A DNA stretch of 64,000 bases. Source: Desmodus rotundus. Its lineage: Eukaryota > Chordata > Mammalia > Chiroptera > Phyllostomidae. The notes under the pieces were generated by a model. That model worked only from the letters and a program-made list of their open reading frames with translations, was not told the origin of the DNA and made no database searches. The stretch covers positions 42,623,998 to 42,687,997 of the forward strand of contig NC_071391.1 of the NCBI RefSeq assembly GCF_022682495.2, given 5' to 3'. Each line of letters begins with the position of its first letter. The first letter of the stretch is position 1. Positions 19,151-31,828 of the stretch are shown piece by piece. The position numbers and the translations under genes are program-made.

Positions 19151-19780
19151 TGATCAGAAAACTAAAAATGGAACTGCTTTTTGACCCAGCAATTCCGCTG
19201 CTGGGATCATACCCTAAGAACCCTGAAACACCAATCCAAAACAACCTATGCACCACAATATTCATAGCAGCATAATTTACAATAGCCAAGTATTGGAAGC
19301 AACCTAAGTGCCCATCAGCAAATGAGTGGATCAAAAAACTATGGTACATTTACACAATGGAATTCTATGCAGCAGAGAGAAAGAAGGAACTCAACCCTTT
19401 GTGACAGCATGGATGGAACTGGAGAGCATTATGCTAAGTGAAATAAGCCAGACGGTGAGGGACAAATACCATATGATCTCACCTTTAACTGGAACATAAT
19501 CAACAGGAGAAAAAAGCAAACAAAATATAACCAGAGTCTTTGAAGTTAAGAACAATCTAACAATAGCCAGAGGGAAAGGGGGAAGGGATAGTGGGGAGAA
19601 GGGTTTTCAGGAACTACTATGGAGGACACATGGATGGAACAAAGTGGGAGGGTGGAAGCAGGGGACGGAGGTGGGTTTGGCTGGGGTGGGATAGAGGGGT
19701 GGGGAGAAAATGCAGACAACTGTTATTGAACAACAATAAAATAATTTAAAAATTGGAAAAAAAGAAAAACAAACAAACAA
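19151..19780 (+). mobile_element. 5'-truncated L1 3' end with 14-bp TSD
   Basis: Sense L1 sequence covers the last part of ORF2 (parallel to 26185 onward), the G-rich 3' UTR and an A-rich tail ending in AAACAAACAAAC-type units. A perfect 14-bp duplication AAAGAAATGAGGAA occurs at 19137-19150 and 19781-19794. It sits directly against the 5' end of the next, nearly full-length L1. Confidence 0.93.
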
Positions 19781-19794
19781 AAAGAAATGAGGAA

Positions 19795-21781
19795 GGAAGA
19801 TGGCAGTGAGGTAGGAGGGAGCGGAGCCCAGTTCTCCCTGTGCCCAGCTGGAACACCTACTTGATCTTCTGAGGAACAGAGTGAACAGCCAATGGAATCC
19901 CAGCTTATATGAAGTTTGGAGGCAAAAAATTTTAGAGGACATTGAGAAACAGACAGTGAGGATGTAGCGCCGGGACACTAAAGTCGCTGGGATCTATGGG
20001 GGGACCAAGGCTGCTGCGGCCCCCAGCCTGGCACCTGCCACAGGATACGGGGAGGAGAGTTAGATTGCCAGCTCCTTCCCCTACCAGAGCAGGGAGGGCA
20101 GCCTGGCACCAGGAGGGACTTGGATGCTGGAAGTCGCTGGGGGGAATAGAGATGAAGTGGGAAACACACAGCAGCAGTACACAACTGCTGGGACTATGGA
20201 TGCTGGCACCAGAGAAATTGAGGTGCCAGGTGACATCTGGAGAAGGGAGGAGTCGGGCCGTGTCAGACCCTGACTCAGATAGTCTCCAGAATGGTTAGAA
20301 AGTTGGGCTATGTGAAAAGCCCTGCACTTGTTAAGAATGGCGGGCAGCTGCTTTGTAAGGAAGTCTTCAGCAGCAGCTGTCTCGCTTTCAGCTGAGCTTG
20401 CCCAGAGACTGAGTGGCTGAGTAGAACCATGTGCCCGGCTTGTCTCGGGCTCTGTGCCTGAGATTGACTCACGCTGTGAGCAGCTGAGTGGCAATTTGAG
20501 CCTGGCAGCTCACAGAGGACCTGGGCCAGAGGCCAGGAAACTATGAATATGCAGCCCAGAATTGGTCCCCATCCTCTCAAACACATAGGAAGGGAGAAAA
20601 GCGAAGACCAGCCCCACTCCTCCTGTTGCATCTAGGAAGACCAGCAGAACTCGATGAACAGGTTTAAAATCAGCAGGAGGCTTATTTATTTTTTCTTTTT
20701 GGATCCTCTCTTTTTTTTTCCTTTTTTTTTTCTTCCTCCGAGTTAGACAATAAGACCTGGGGTTATGAAGGGTCCAGAGACAGATCGAAAGGGGGAGCAC
20801 AAGGCTAACCCCAAAATTGAGGAACTGAGACAAACGTCGTCTTGCTATCCCATAGAGCTGGCATTTTATTGTTTATTTGTATTATTATTATCTTGTTATT
20901 ATTTTTACCACTTTTATTTCATTCGTATTTTTTAAAATTTCTCTTCCTTATGTTTAGTTTCCTCATTCTATGCCTATGTTTAATTGCATTGTTTGACTGG
21001 TTTTCCTTATTACCTATTGTATTTTAACTGTCCTTCTTTCACTTCACACATGTTCCAATAACATACAACTCTTGATCGTGTACTTTCTATTCTGGTTATC
21101 CAAATCACATATTTCTTGTCATATTATTGTGGCTCCAGTACTATGGTAAATAACTGTTTTTACATACAATTGTACATACTACACAGCAACCCTCCACGAT
21201 CTTAGCATGCTTCACTTCAATCCTGAGCAATATTATTGTTGTGGTGAACTCTATCCTCTCTCACTCTACGCCTACTTTTTATACTTTAATCTCACTATAT
21301 CTCATCATCTAACTTGCACAGCACTCTGTTTTCTGGATTCAGCTCACAATCCTAGTCCCCTCTAACAAGAGTCTTATCTATCACAGTTAACACTATACTT
21401 ATCCAAAGAATCTCCTATCTCTTCTCTATTTGCTGGTACTGTAAGTCCCACAAAATACTCTTCCTCTGTCTTAATCCATTTTGCCACCCCCTGCCACTGA
21501 TCACACACATACAAGAATAGGTGGGAGCTGTGAACACCAGCATACCTGCTAGAGGAGAGAAACCACCAACAAGGGAACCACCAAAAGGTAAAAACCCAAG
21601 CACAACAAGAGAGCCCACACAAACAGAAAAAAGGGCAAGCCTAGAGCATCCTCACAAGGAGATGAAAGAGACCACACCACTGAACCCCATAGAATTCCTA
21701 CCATAGAAGTTCAGCCTACAAAGACAGCTAGCAAAGTGAAATATCAGGAAGAGCAGAAACAAACAAAAAGAGTCACCTAAA
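19795..21781 (+). promoter_or_regulatory. L1 5' UTR (internal promoter region)
   Basis: GC-rich opening portion (about 19795-20640) followed by AT-rich sequence. Position directly upstream of ORF1 and the AAGATGGC-type start indicate the internal promoter region of the L1. Open frames on both strands here have no recognised homology. Confidence 0.7.
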
Positions 21782-22676
21782 ATGGGGAGACAAAAAAGAA
21801 CATGGAATCAAAAGGAATGGAAGACTCCCCAATAAAAGAGCTAAACAAAATGGAGGTAAGCAGACTATCAGATATAGAATTCAAAATAATGGTTATAAAG
21901 ATGCTCAAGGAACTCACAGACAACTACAAGGAACTGAGCGAGAACTACATCAGCATGAAAAAGGAAATAGAAACTATAAACAAAAACCAGGAAGAAATGA
22001 ACAATAAAATCTCGGAAATTTAAAACACATTAGAAGGAATTACGAGCAGGCTGGATGAAGCAGAGGATCGAATCAGTGAGTTGGAGGACAAGGTAGAAAC
22101 AAACACCCAGAAAGAGCAAGAAAAGGAACAGAGCCTCAGAAAGAATGAAGAGCTGATCAGGGAACTGAAAGACAACATGAAGCAAAATAATATCCATATA
22201 ATAGGGATACCAGAAGGAGAAGAAGAAGAGCAAGGGATAGAAAACCTGTTTGAAAAAGTAATGACGGAAAACTTCCCTATTCTGATGAGAGAAAAAGTCA
22301 CACAAATCCAGGAAACACAGAGAGTCCCAATCAAGAGGAACCCAAAGAGGCCCACCTCAACACACATCATAATTAAAATGGCAAAATTCCAAGACAGAGA
22401 GAATCTGAAAGGCAGCAAGGGAGAAACAGGAAGTAACATACAAGGGAGCCCCAATAAGATGAGCAGCTGACTTCTCAATGGAAATGCTCCAAGCAAGAAG
22501 AGAATGGCAAGAAAGATTCCAAGTAATGAAAGCCAGAGGCCTACAACCAAGATTACCCAGCAAGTCTCTCAATTAAAATGGAAGGCCAAATAAGGAACTT
22601 CCCAGACAAAAGAAGATTAAATAATAAACCTTCACCAAATCAGCTCTGCAAGAGATGCTAAAGGGACTGCTTTAAG
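21782..22676 (+). pseudogene. L1 ORF1 (RNA-binding protein), disrupted
   Basis: ORF1p is the trimeric RNA-binding chaperone of the L1 ribonucleoprotein. Here the expected order is visible: a variable N-terminus, a heptad-rich coiled coil (about 21890-22150), then the RRM-like region around IIGIPEGEEEEQ and the C-terminal domain near THIIIKMAKFQDRE. A TAA at 22021-22023 interrupts the coiled coil in frame. A shift lies near the start, since ATG 21782 is in a different frame from the body. A further shift follows about 22460, after which the C-terminal domain continues in another frame. The copy is non-functional. Confidence 0.85.
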
Positions 22677-22732
22677 AAAAGAAAGGAAAAGAGTGAGAGA
22701 GAGAGGAACACAGGTACGAAAAAAAAAAGGCA

Positions 22733-25700
22733 ATGAATAAGTACCTATCAATAATAACCTTAAATGTATTAAATGGATTAAATGCCCCAATCAAAAGACA
22801 TAGAATAGCTGAATGGATAAGAAAGCATGACCCACACATATGCTGCTTACAAGAGACCCTACTCAGAACAAAAGACCTACACAAACTGAAAGTTAAGGGC
22901 TAGAAACAAATATTCCAACCAAATGGAAAGGAATAAAAAGCAAGGGTAGCAATACTCATATGACACAAAACAGACTTCAAAAAAAGGGCCATAAAAAGAG
23001 ACCCAGAAGGTCACTTCATAGTACTCAAGGGAAGAATCCATCAAGAAGACATGAACGTTGTAAATATATATGCACCCAATATAAGAGCACCCAAATACAT
23101 AAAGGAAATCTTAGAGGACTTCAAGAAAGATATAGACAGCAGTGCACTTATACTAGGGGATTTTAACACCCCACTATCAACAATGGATAGATCTTCCAAA
23201 GAATATATCAACAAAGATATTGTGGCATTGAACAATGTCCTAGGTCAAATGAACTTAACTGATATATATAGAGCCTTTCATCCCAAAGAAGCAAAATACA
23301 TTCTTTTCAAGTGCACATGGAACATTTTCAAAGATAGACCACATGATAGGACACAAAACAAGCCAAAACAAATTCAAGAAAATTGAAATCATATCAAGCA
23401 TTTTCTCAGACCACAAGGGACTGGAAGTAGAAACCAACCTCAAGGGAAAAACTCAAAAACACTCAAACTCATGGAGATGGAATATCATGCTATTAAACAA
23501 TGGATGGGTTAAGAATGGGATCAAGGAAGAAATGAAAAAGTTTCTGGAAACAAGTGAAAATGAACTCACATCCAAAATTTATGGGACACATCGAAGGCCG
23601 TCCTGAGAGGGAAGTTCATAGCAATACAGGCCTACCTAACAAAGAGAGAAACATTTCAAGTGAACAAACTAATCCTACAACTACAAGAACTGGAAGAAGA
23701 ACAACAAAGACACCCCAGAGAAAGTAGAAGGTAGGAAATAAGCAGAATTAAATGACAAAGAGAATAAAGAAACAATTGTAAGGATCAATAAATCCAGAAG
23801 CTGGTTCTTTGAAAAGATAAACAAAATCAACAAGCCTTTAAGCAGACTCATCAAGAAAAAAAAGAGAGAGGACCCAAACAAACACAATCAGAAATGAAAG
23901 AGGAGAGATTACAATTTATACCACAGAAATACAAAGAATTATAAAAAATTACTATGAAGAACTATATGCCAAAATTTGAAAACCTACATGAGATGGACAA
24001 ATTTCTAGAAAAATATAATCTTCCAAAACTCAATGAAGAAGAAGCAGAAAGCCTGAACAGACCAATAACAGCTGACAAAATTGAAGCAGAAATCAAAAAA
24101 CTCCCAACACACAAAAACCCTGGACCAAATGGTTCACAAGAGAATTCTACAAAGCAGTTAAGGAAGAGCTAACCCCTATCCTTCATGGACTATTCCAAAA
24201 AACCCAACAAGATGGAAGACTCCCAAACTCTTTTTATGAAGCCAGCATCATCCTAATCCCAAAACCAGAAAAAGACACAACAAAGAAAGAAGACTTCAGG
24301 GCAATATCGTGGATGAACATAGCTGCTAAAATCCTAAACAAAATATTGGCAAAATGCACCCAGCAATACATTAAAAATATCACACACCATGACCAAGTGG
24401 GATTCATCCCAGGGATGCAAGGATGGTACAATATTCACAAATCAATAAATGTAATATATCACATAAACAAAAGGAAAGACAAAAATCACATGATTATATC
24501 TATAGATGCGGAAAAAGCATTTGGTAAGGTACAGCACCCATTTATGATTAAAACACTCAGCAAAGTGGGAATAGAGGGAGCATTCCTCAACCTAATAAAG
24601 ACCATATATGAGAGATCTACAGCCAACATCATACTCAATGGTCAAATACTAAACTCTTTCCCACTAAGATCAGGAACAAGACAAGGCTGTCCACTTTCAC
24701 CACTTCTATTCAACATAGTATTGGAAGTTCTAACCACAGCAATCAGACAAGGAAAGGAAATAAAAGGAATACAAATTGGAAAAGAAACAAAACTGTCATT
24801 TGCAGATGACATGATAGTGTATATAGAACACCCTATAGACTTCACCAAAAATCTGCTTCACCTAATAAATGAATTTGGCAAAACAGCAGGATTCAAAGTC
24901 AATATTCAGAAATCAAAGACATTTTTTCACACCAACAATGAAATATCAGAAACAGAAATCAGGAAAAACATCCCATTTGATATAGCAACAAGAAAAATAA
25001 AATACCTAGGAATAAACCTAACCCAGCAGGTAAAAGACCCGTACTTAGGAAACTACACAACAGTGAAGAAAGAAATTAAGGAAGACACAAACAAATGGAA
25101 ACATATACCGTGTTCATGGATTAGAAGAATTAACATCATCAAAATGCCCATACTACCCAAAGTGATTTGGAGATTCAATGCAATCCCTATTAAAGTACCA
25201 ATGACATATTTCACAGATATAGAACAAACATTTCAGAAATTTATATGGAACCATAAAGGACCCCAAATACCTGCAGCAATCTTGAGAGAGAAGAGCAAAG
25301 TAGGAGGGATCACAATACCTGATATCATACTGTATTACAAGGCCACAGTAATCAAAACAGCCTGGTACTGGCATAAGAACAGACACATGGACCAATGGAA
25401 CAGAAAAGAGAGCCCAGAAATAAACCCATGTCTCTACAGTCATTTCATATTTGACAAAGGGGAAAGCAGCATAAAATGGAGCAAAGATAGCCTCTTCAAC
25501 AAATGGTGTTGGGAGAGCTGGACAGCTACATGCAAAAAAGTGAAACTCGATCACCAACTTACACCATACACAAAAATAAATTCAAGGTGGATGAAAGACT
25601 TAAATATAAGTCATGACACTATAAAAGTCCTTCAGGAGAACATAGGCAGGAAAATCTCAGATATCCTATGCAGCAATATTTTCCCTGATATGTCTCCTAG

Positions 25701-26526
25701 AGCAAGGGACATAAAAGAAAGAATAAACAAATGGGATCGCATCAAAATAAAAAGCTTCTGCTGGCTAAAGAAAACAGCATTAAAATGAAAAGTGAACCAA
25801 CCTATGGGGAAACATATTTGCCAATGATACCTCAGACAAGGATTTAATCTCCAAAATATATAAAGAATTCACAAGACTCCACTTTAAGAAGACAAGCAAC
25901 CAAATTTTAAAAATGGGCAAAGGACTTGAACAGACACTTCTCCAAGTAGGACATACAGAGGTCCCAGAGACATATGAAAAGATGTTCAGTATCACTAGGC
26001 ATCAGAGAGATGCAAATTAAAACCACACTGAGATACCACTTCACACCATTGAGAATGGCCATCATAAGCAAATTAACAAATAACAAGTGTTAGAGCGGTT
26101 GTAGAGAAAAGGGAACCCTAGTGCACTGTTGGTGGGATTGCAGACTGGAGCAGCCACTATTGAAAACAGTATGGAATTTCCTCAGATAACTAAAAATGGA
26201 ACTTCCCTTTGACCCACAACTCCACTGCTGGGGCCATACCCTAAGAGCCCTGAAACACCCATCCAAAAGAACCTAGCACCCCAATGTTCATAGCAGCACA
26301 ATCTATAATAGCCAAGTGCGGGAAGCAACCCAAGTGCCCATCAGTAAATGAGTGGATCAAAAAACTATGGTACATTTACACAATGGAATATTATGCAGCA
26401 GAAAGAAGGAAGGAGGTCCTACCCTTTGCAACAGCATGGATGGAACTGGAGAGCATTATACTAAGTGAAATAAGGCAGGTGGTGAAAGACAAATACCATA
26501 TGATCTCACCTTTAACAGGAACCTAA
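22733..26526 (+). pseudogene. L1 ORF2 (endonuclease/reverse transcriptase), disrupted
   Basis: Length is about 1264 codons, near the usual 1275. The N-terminal APE-type endonuclease shows LQETHL-like (written LQETL here) and GDFN (about 23157) motifs but carries stops and shifts. The reverse-transcriptase part from 24313 to 25788 remains open for 491 codons, with the catalytic FADD at 24799-24810 and [12 protein letters not shown] just before it. The C-terminal part from 25789 to 26526 is broken by several shifts but ends in the typical KYHMISPLTGT. It cannot make a full protein. Confidence 0.9.
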
Positions 26527-26795
26527 TCAACAAAACGAACAAGCAAACAAAATATAACCAAAGATATTGAAATTGAAAACAGGCTGACAGTGACCAGAGG
26601 GGAGAGGGGAGGGGATAATGGGAGAAAAGGGTGAAGGGTTTACAGGAATATTTATAAAGGACACATGGACAACAACAAGGGGGCATGGAAACAGGAGAAA
26701 GAGGTGGAGAGGGCTGGGGTGGTATTGAGGGGTGGGGGGAAAAGGCAGAAAACTGTACTTGAACAATGAAAAAAGTTAATAAATAAATAAATAAA

Positions 26796-28380
26796 GATCA
26801 AAGATGTTTCTGATATTTCAAACATAATGCAGCTGACATCAACTTAATAAAGGTTACCAATGGCCTTTACTAAATCTAATTTTTTATTCTTCATTGTCTT
26901 ACTGAATAGCGTCATTTTTTACCACTCTCTCCTTGAAATACTCTCTTCACTTGGATTTGAAAATATTGCACTTTTGCTTCTCCTCTTATATCACCCTGCT
27001 TTACTGGTTATTCCTCTTCTGGTAGAACTCTGAATGGCAGCATATGCCAAAGGCTCAATCTTTGGTCTTTCTTCTATATCTAGACTCTTTTTTAGTGTGT
27101 CACCAGTCCTTATGGCATTAAAAACCACTTACACATTGATGACCCCTAATACATATATCTCACCCACGCTTCTCTTCAAATGTCAAATGCATGCCTATTT
27201 AACACATTCAGCTGGATGTCTTAGAGATATCTCAAGCTCAACATGATGGAAACTGGATTCTAAATATGCCCTCATACAAAACCTATTATATAGACAACTT
27301 TCCTAATCAGTTAAGGAAATCCACTGTTTCTCATTCATTGTTCTCCTGTCCTGCAGTTAGCGGTCTCCTCTTAATGCTTGCCACTAGAATCTCCATTGTT
27401 TCCAAGAACACCCTTAGGCTTGAACTTCCCCACATTCTGTTTCAAAAAAAAGTCAGTTCCTTTTAGGTAGGGCTTCAGGGCTTTCTGTTATTATAAACTT
27501 TTTTTTCCCCTGGGTAAGAATCTCTGAGTCAGTAATACTGGCACTGGATGAGGACAGTAACCTCTAGTCCTCTCAGCTTGCCACTCCCCTCTGGAACATC
27601 TCTGCCCTTCAAGTGAGCTGCAGCAAAAACAACCGTGATCCCAGTATTTTCATCCTGCCATCCCTGTGATAGGATTTCCACAAAGAAGGGAGCCCCAACT
27701 TCTCTGAAGCAATCTCCTGCAATTTAGCTTCTGCTGCCTAGAGTTGGTAGGAATGAGAGACACTGGCTGCCTGACACTGCCATTAAGAGCCTATCCTTTG
27801 ACTGGGAGATGAAGGGAGAGGAAAAACCATCTTCTTGGCCACACCTGCTCAGAGTGGAGGGAAGGAGTTGTCCACGGCTTAGACTCTTTCACTGTTCTTA
27901 CTGAATTTAATGAATTTTCCTGAATAAATGTTCCTTCCTTCGCTGTATGAACGATTACCAGGAACTTTAATTGGTTGGCTTTTTAAAGAATTTTCACCAG
28001 TTATGCTGTTTTGCTGAGGAATCACTGCATGAAGCTCTTCACACTGCAATTGCCAAAACAGAACTCTTCAATAAATGAAGAAATTTGAAAAAAATGTAAG
28101 AAACATATCTTAAGAAAGCCATTTAGAACATACTGTTTGATTTTTTCTGTTAGAAAATTTCATAATTTAAAAAAAATTAACCTGTCTGACCACTTCCCTG
28201 AGCTTCTCTCTTCATTCTCAGGAGCTCTGTAGTAATTTACTTTGCTTTCATGTCTACTTCCATGAGCTTCCACCTGGAACAAGGAATGGACATCTCAGTG
28301 AATACCCCCAGGATTTTATCTCTGCAGTCCCCCCTGAAGCCTCAGGGCTTACAGAGCAAGCCCATCCCTCCACAGCAAGA
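26796..28380. other. Intergenic DNA, no recognised feature
   Basis: No supportable gene. A few short open frames occur but lack recognisable domains or splice context. Confidence 0.35.
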
Positions 28381-30294
28381 GCTGGCACGTCTCATGCCTG
28401 GGATAATGTAATGGGTGTGAAACAATGTTTAGGATGGGGTGTTGAGGAAGGGTCTTCCCTGAACCAGAGAAGCCCCTGGAAATACAAAAAATGAAAAAAA
28501 TCCCAAAGCCTCTCCAGCCATAGCTGGGGGATGGGGAAGCAAATGGACCAGTTGAAAGGTAAAGGTCCTTTGCATATCAATAACAGTGGGCCAGTGCTAT
28601 AGTTATGTGAAATAGCTGTGCTATGAGGGAGATGGGAATAACTTTGCCTAGTGATGTAGCTCATTATGGAAGAAGCCAAGAAAGCTCACCACACCTGAAT
28701 GGAAGCTTGAGGGTGGTTCTCCAACATCATGGGGAGACGTCAACCCAGACTAACAATGGCAGCCAGAAAAAGGCAGAAAATACTGGAGGGCTGGCAGATG
28801 TAACTGATTGTGGGAGAAGTTGGAAATGGAGTGGTATCGAAGACCCGGGCTTGGGCTTAAACTAGGCACAGCAGCCATTCAGGGACTTGGCCATATGGTC
28901 TGGGAAATAATAAGGGATTTTTATCATGCAGCTTAGAAGGCAGAAGTAAGCAAGCAGTTACGTAGTTTATAATAAAGAAGGAGGTAATGCGGCCTAAACC
29001 AAAAAAAAAACCCAAAAAATAGAAAGTGCTGCTGCTGTGATCCTGCCTGCTCTAGCTGACTCCAAAGCTGCAAATTTTGCAGATTTCCTTGCAAAATGCT
29101 GCCTTACAGACTTGGACTTTACCTGGACTTTTAACACCTGTTCCTTTTTAAGTTTCACCATGATCTAAAGTATCATGGCACATGATTTTCTGGGCTATAA
29201 TATGGAGAGTAATGAACATGTATCCCAAATCCTGAAGGAGAGAGCTGCTATGTAAAAATGGCAACTTTGGTACCTTCCAGAGGGACTGGAGAGCTGTTGG
29301 TGCAGCCGAATTAAAAGACCAGGTAACAACAGGGGGAGCTTTTGGGGTTTGTAGTTCATTGCCTGGCAGGAAGCATGGGAAGTGCTGGGCCTCATGAAGA
29401 AACCGGGCTCAGAGCATGAATGCTCTAAGCTCCCGCAGGTTGGAATGTTGTAAATAAAGGCATGCTTCCACCAGCTTTAATTGTTGGGTCATACACCATG
29501 GCGCCATGTGGATGGGCCCCAATTTGCTTGCCTACCATTCCGGCAAGCTCAGTAACAAGAACACTGCAGAAGCCTCCCCTTGAAAATGAAAAAGTCAGTG
29601 AGGCAGCAGATAGCATAGCAATGGAGGGACTCTGAAACTGTACTGCTGTTGCTGGCCAGCATGTAGCATCCTGGTTGCCAGGAAATGCCTTTTAGTACCT
29701 AGGTCAAGACCACAACTGTGCACACAGCTTTAGTGGTAGTTAACCCCCGTTTCTCCCCCTCACTTGATTATCATACTAGTATAATGAATTAGCATTGCTG
29801 TTTGACCCTGAGAGGGCAATCAAGGGGAATTGTGGGATAGGCACCTGTGCATACGCTTGAAGGTTATATAACTAATTAGTTATGCACAGTAAGAAGTCTG
29901 CAAATTGAAACAAACAAAAAATTCATCTCTTTGTGCATGCATAGTAAAATGCCCATAACTGAGAAAAGGGGATTTAGAGAAACCATATTCCTTTATAAGG
30001 CATGTCCCTTGGGAAATGGGGGTCATTTTCCTGTCAGCAAAGGAGCTGGCTGGGAAGTGACCCACTCTCATATCTCGGGAATGTGCTGTCCTTTACAAAT
30101 TGTGCTAACCACACTGCACTTTGTTCATTAAGATACACCCTTTATTTAATAAGCCTTGCATGTTTCACATAACCCTGTGTGTGTAGTCAGTCCAATCCAG
30201 TGTTGGTGCCTACCAAGAGCCTGGTGCAGTATCCATGGGCAGCATCAGTGCTTATGCTGCCTGTCATAAGAATAGATGAAATCATGGATACAGA
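28381..30294. other. Possible LTR/ERV-derived sequence, unassigned
   Basis: Several traits suggest degraded retroviral LTR material: GTAAATAAAGGCATGC near 29449 as a possible poly(A) signal, a pyrimidine-rich stretch around 29745-29760, and TTATATAACTAATTAG near 29864 resembling a TATA region. I found no paired repeat, no target duplication and no coding homology, so this is only a suggestion. GVIN-like sequence begins at about 30295. Confidence 0.3.
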
Positions 30295-31828
30295 TTAAAG
30301 AAAGGAAAGGCGAAGGTGACTGTAGGAGAGATTGGATGAAATGACACTTGCTGCAGGTAAACATAAGCAGTGCTCAGATGTATCTCACTTCAGCAATGTC
30401 ATTAAGTTCGATGTCAACACTGACATCCGTTACTTTGCTCACGTCTGGGTCTCCCCAGTGGTCCCTCCCAATCCCTGCTACAGCCACAGTGTTCAGGAGC
30501 TGAAAAACAGGATTGTTAAGCACGCCAAAGAAGAATCCAGGGGAATGATTTTGTAGTTATCAGAACTTATAGTATGAATATGGGATTTATGGAAAGCCTT
30601 AGTGAATGAGAACTTTATTTTTTTTTGTTCTTCAAAATCACTCAGGAGGTCTGGCTAAGAATAATCTGGAGACCAAGTACAACAGCTGAGCCAGGAGCTA
30701 ATAACTCAGGTGCTGGACTAGCCAGAATTAGAATGGAGAATTTTAGGAGCTTTTTAAAAAAAGCCTAATTTGTAGGGAACCGTTTTGTTTCAGTCTGGCA
30801 AATGTGATTCAGCCCTGCAGGGAAAACCTACAGGAGCCAAGTGGTGGGCAGGAGCCAAACCCTCAAACTGGGTTTTCCCATGGGAATCAGGCCTAGAAAA
30901 TGCATCCAGACTGTTGTGGCTTGCTCTTGCTAAAACTCCCTCACCCTGGTCTGGAACAGTAGATGTTTATTGCCTATCTTCAAGGTAATTTCCAAAGCCT
31001 GTGTGAATTTTCCTAAGGACGGAGCTAATCAGCTCGCCACCTTTCCCTTCTGCATTTGTTATTTTCATTTCTTTGATTGTACCTAAAATGTAGACAACAA
31101 TATTCTGTGTAATAGATAATAAATCCTTCTTTGATGTTAAGACCTGAGAAAAACAATAAAAGCCTGTCCAGGCAAGGGTTGGTGCACTCTCCCCTTTAGA
31201 GAGTGGCCAAAGCGCTCTCCCATTGAGAGAAGTGGCTGCAGGACTCTCATCTTAAGAGAGTACCATACTTTCCCTTTTTCTCCACAGGACTGCTGCAGTC
31301 TGTGCATTTGTTCTCGTCTTCAGTCACTACACGCAGACTCTGCTGGCCGGAGTCTGCCACACTAATTGATCATCGAGTTGGGAAAGAATATGAAGCCATT
31401 AAGCAAGCTCTTGATAGGTGTGTTCAAGAAGACAGAGATTGAGCTATTCTTAGCTCAGGGGAAAGGAAGATTTTAAGATTTTTTGAAGAATTTAAAGAGG
31501 AGCTTATAGTAGAAACTATGAGAAAATGTGAGGATCTAATCAGTGGAACAAAAGTACAAGCCTTTCTGAAACAGCAAAAAGTAAAATTTGAACATGAGTT
31601 ATTAGAAAATATAGGGGTGGCTGTGTCCCCAAGTGGGAAAGAGCTACATAATAAGGAGCTAAGACATCTGTTCAACAAGACCTGGTCAGAGAACATCTCC
31701 ATCCCATTGCCACCTACACTCCCATCTGCTGAGGGTCCAGATATCAATACTGACTTAGAGAACATTCTTCTACAGCATTTTAAACACCATCCCAATATTG
31801 GGAACAAAATTATACATCGGTGTTGTGA
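30295..31828 (+). pseudogene. Relic of a second GVIN/VLIG gene, split by an LTR
   Basis: Two pieces (30295-30764 and 31368-31828) align in order with codons about 1636-1955 of the intact gene upstream, that is, the end of the G domain and the start of the following helical region. Shared peptides include QCSDV, VIKFDVNT and YFAH, and later YEAIKQAL. The first piece has stops and shifts. The second keeps an open stretch of over 100 codons (31518-31828). The P-loop end and the C-terminal half are absent; I found no continuation beyond the provirus that abuts it. Same strand as the intact gene. It is most likely a remnant of a tandem paralogue. Confidence 0.88.
30771..31361 (+). mobile_element. 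Solo LTR of a class II (beta-type) endogenous retrovirus
   Basis: A 591-bp segment starts TGTAGGGAACC and ends GTCTGCCACA, giving TG...CA ends. It contains AATAAAAGCC near 31156 as poly(A) signal. A 6-bp target duplication CTAATT is at 30765-30770 and 31362-31367. A 6-bp duplication and this layout fit class II elements. The GVIN relic resumes on both sides, so the LTR inserted into that sequence. No internal region remains. Confidence 0.88.

Larger units (their letters stand above)
19795..26795 (+). mobile_element. Nearly full-length LINE-1
   Basis: About 7 kb, starting with the L1 opening AAGATGGCAGTGAGGTAGGA. Order: 5' UTR (19795 to about 21780), ORF1 (about 21782-22676), ORF2 (22733-26526), a G-rich 3' UTR and a tail of AATAAATAAATAAATAAAG. 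Both ORFs carry stops or frameshifts, so this copy is not active. Much of the reverse-transcriptase region is still open. A possible decayed target duplication is AAACATCAAAGAAATG upstream against AAAGATCAAAGATG after the tail. Confidence 0.93.

Noticed and set aside
19607..20631. Overlapping minus-strand open frames of 100-137 codons
   Set aside because: They lie in the L1 3' UTR and GC-rich L1 5' UTR; composition explains the open frames.
22020..22550. 176-codon minus-strand open frame
   Set aside because: It is antisense to L1 ORF1; the sense strand has the RNA-binding protein.
30771..31361. Intron between two GVIN exons
   Set aside because: The family uses a single giant coding exon, and the segment has LTR ends with an exact 6-bp duplication.
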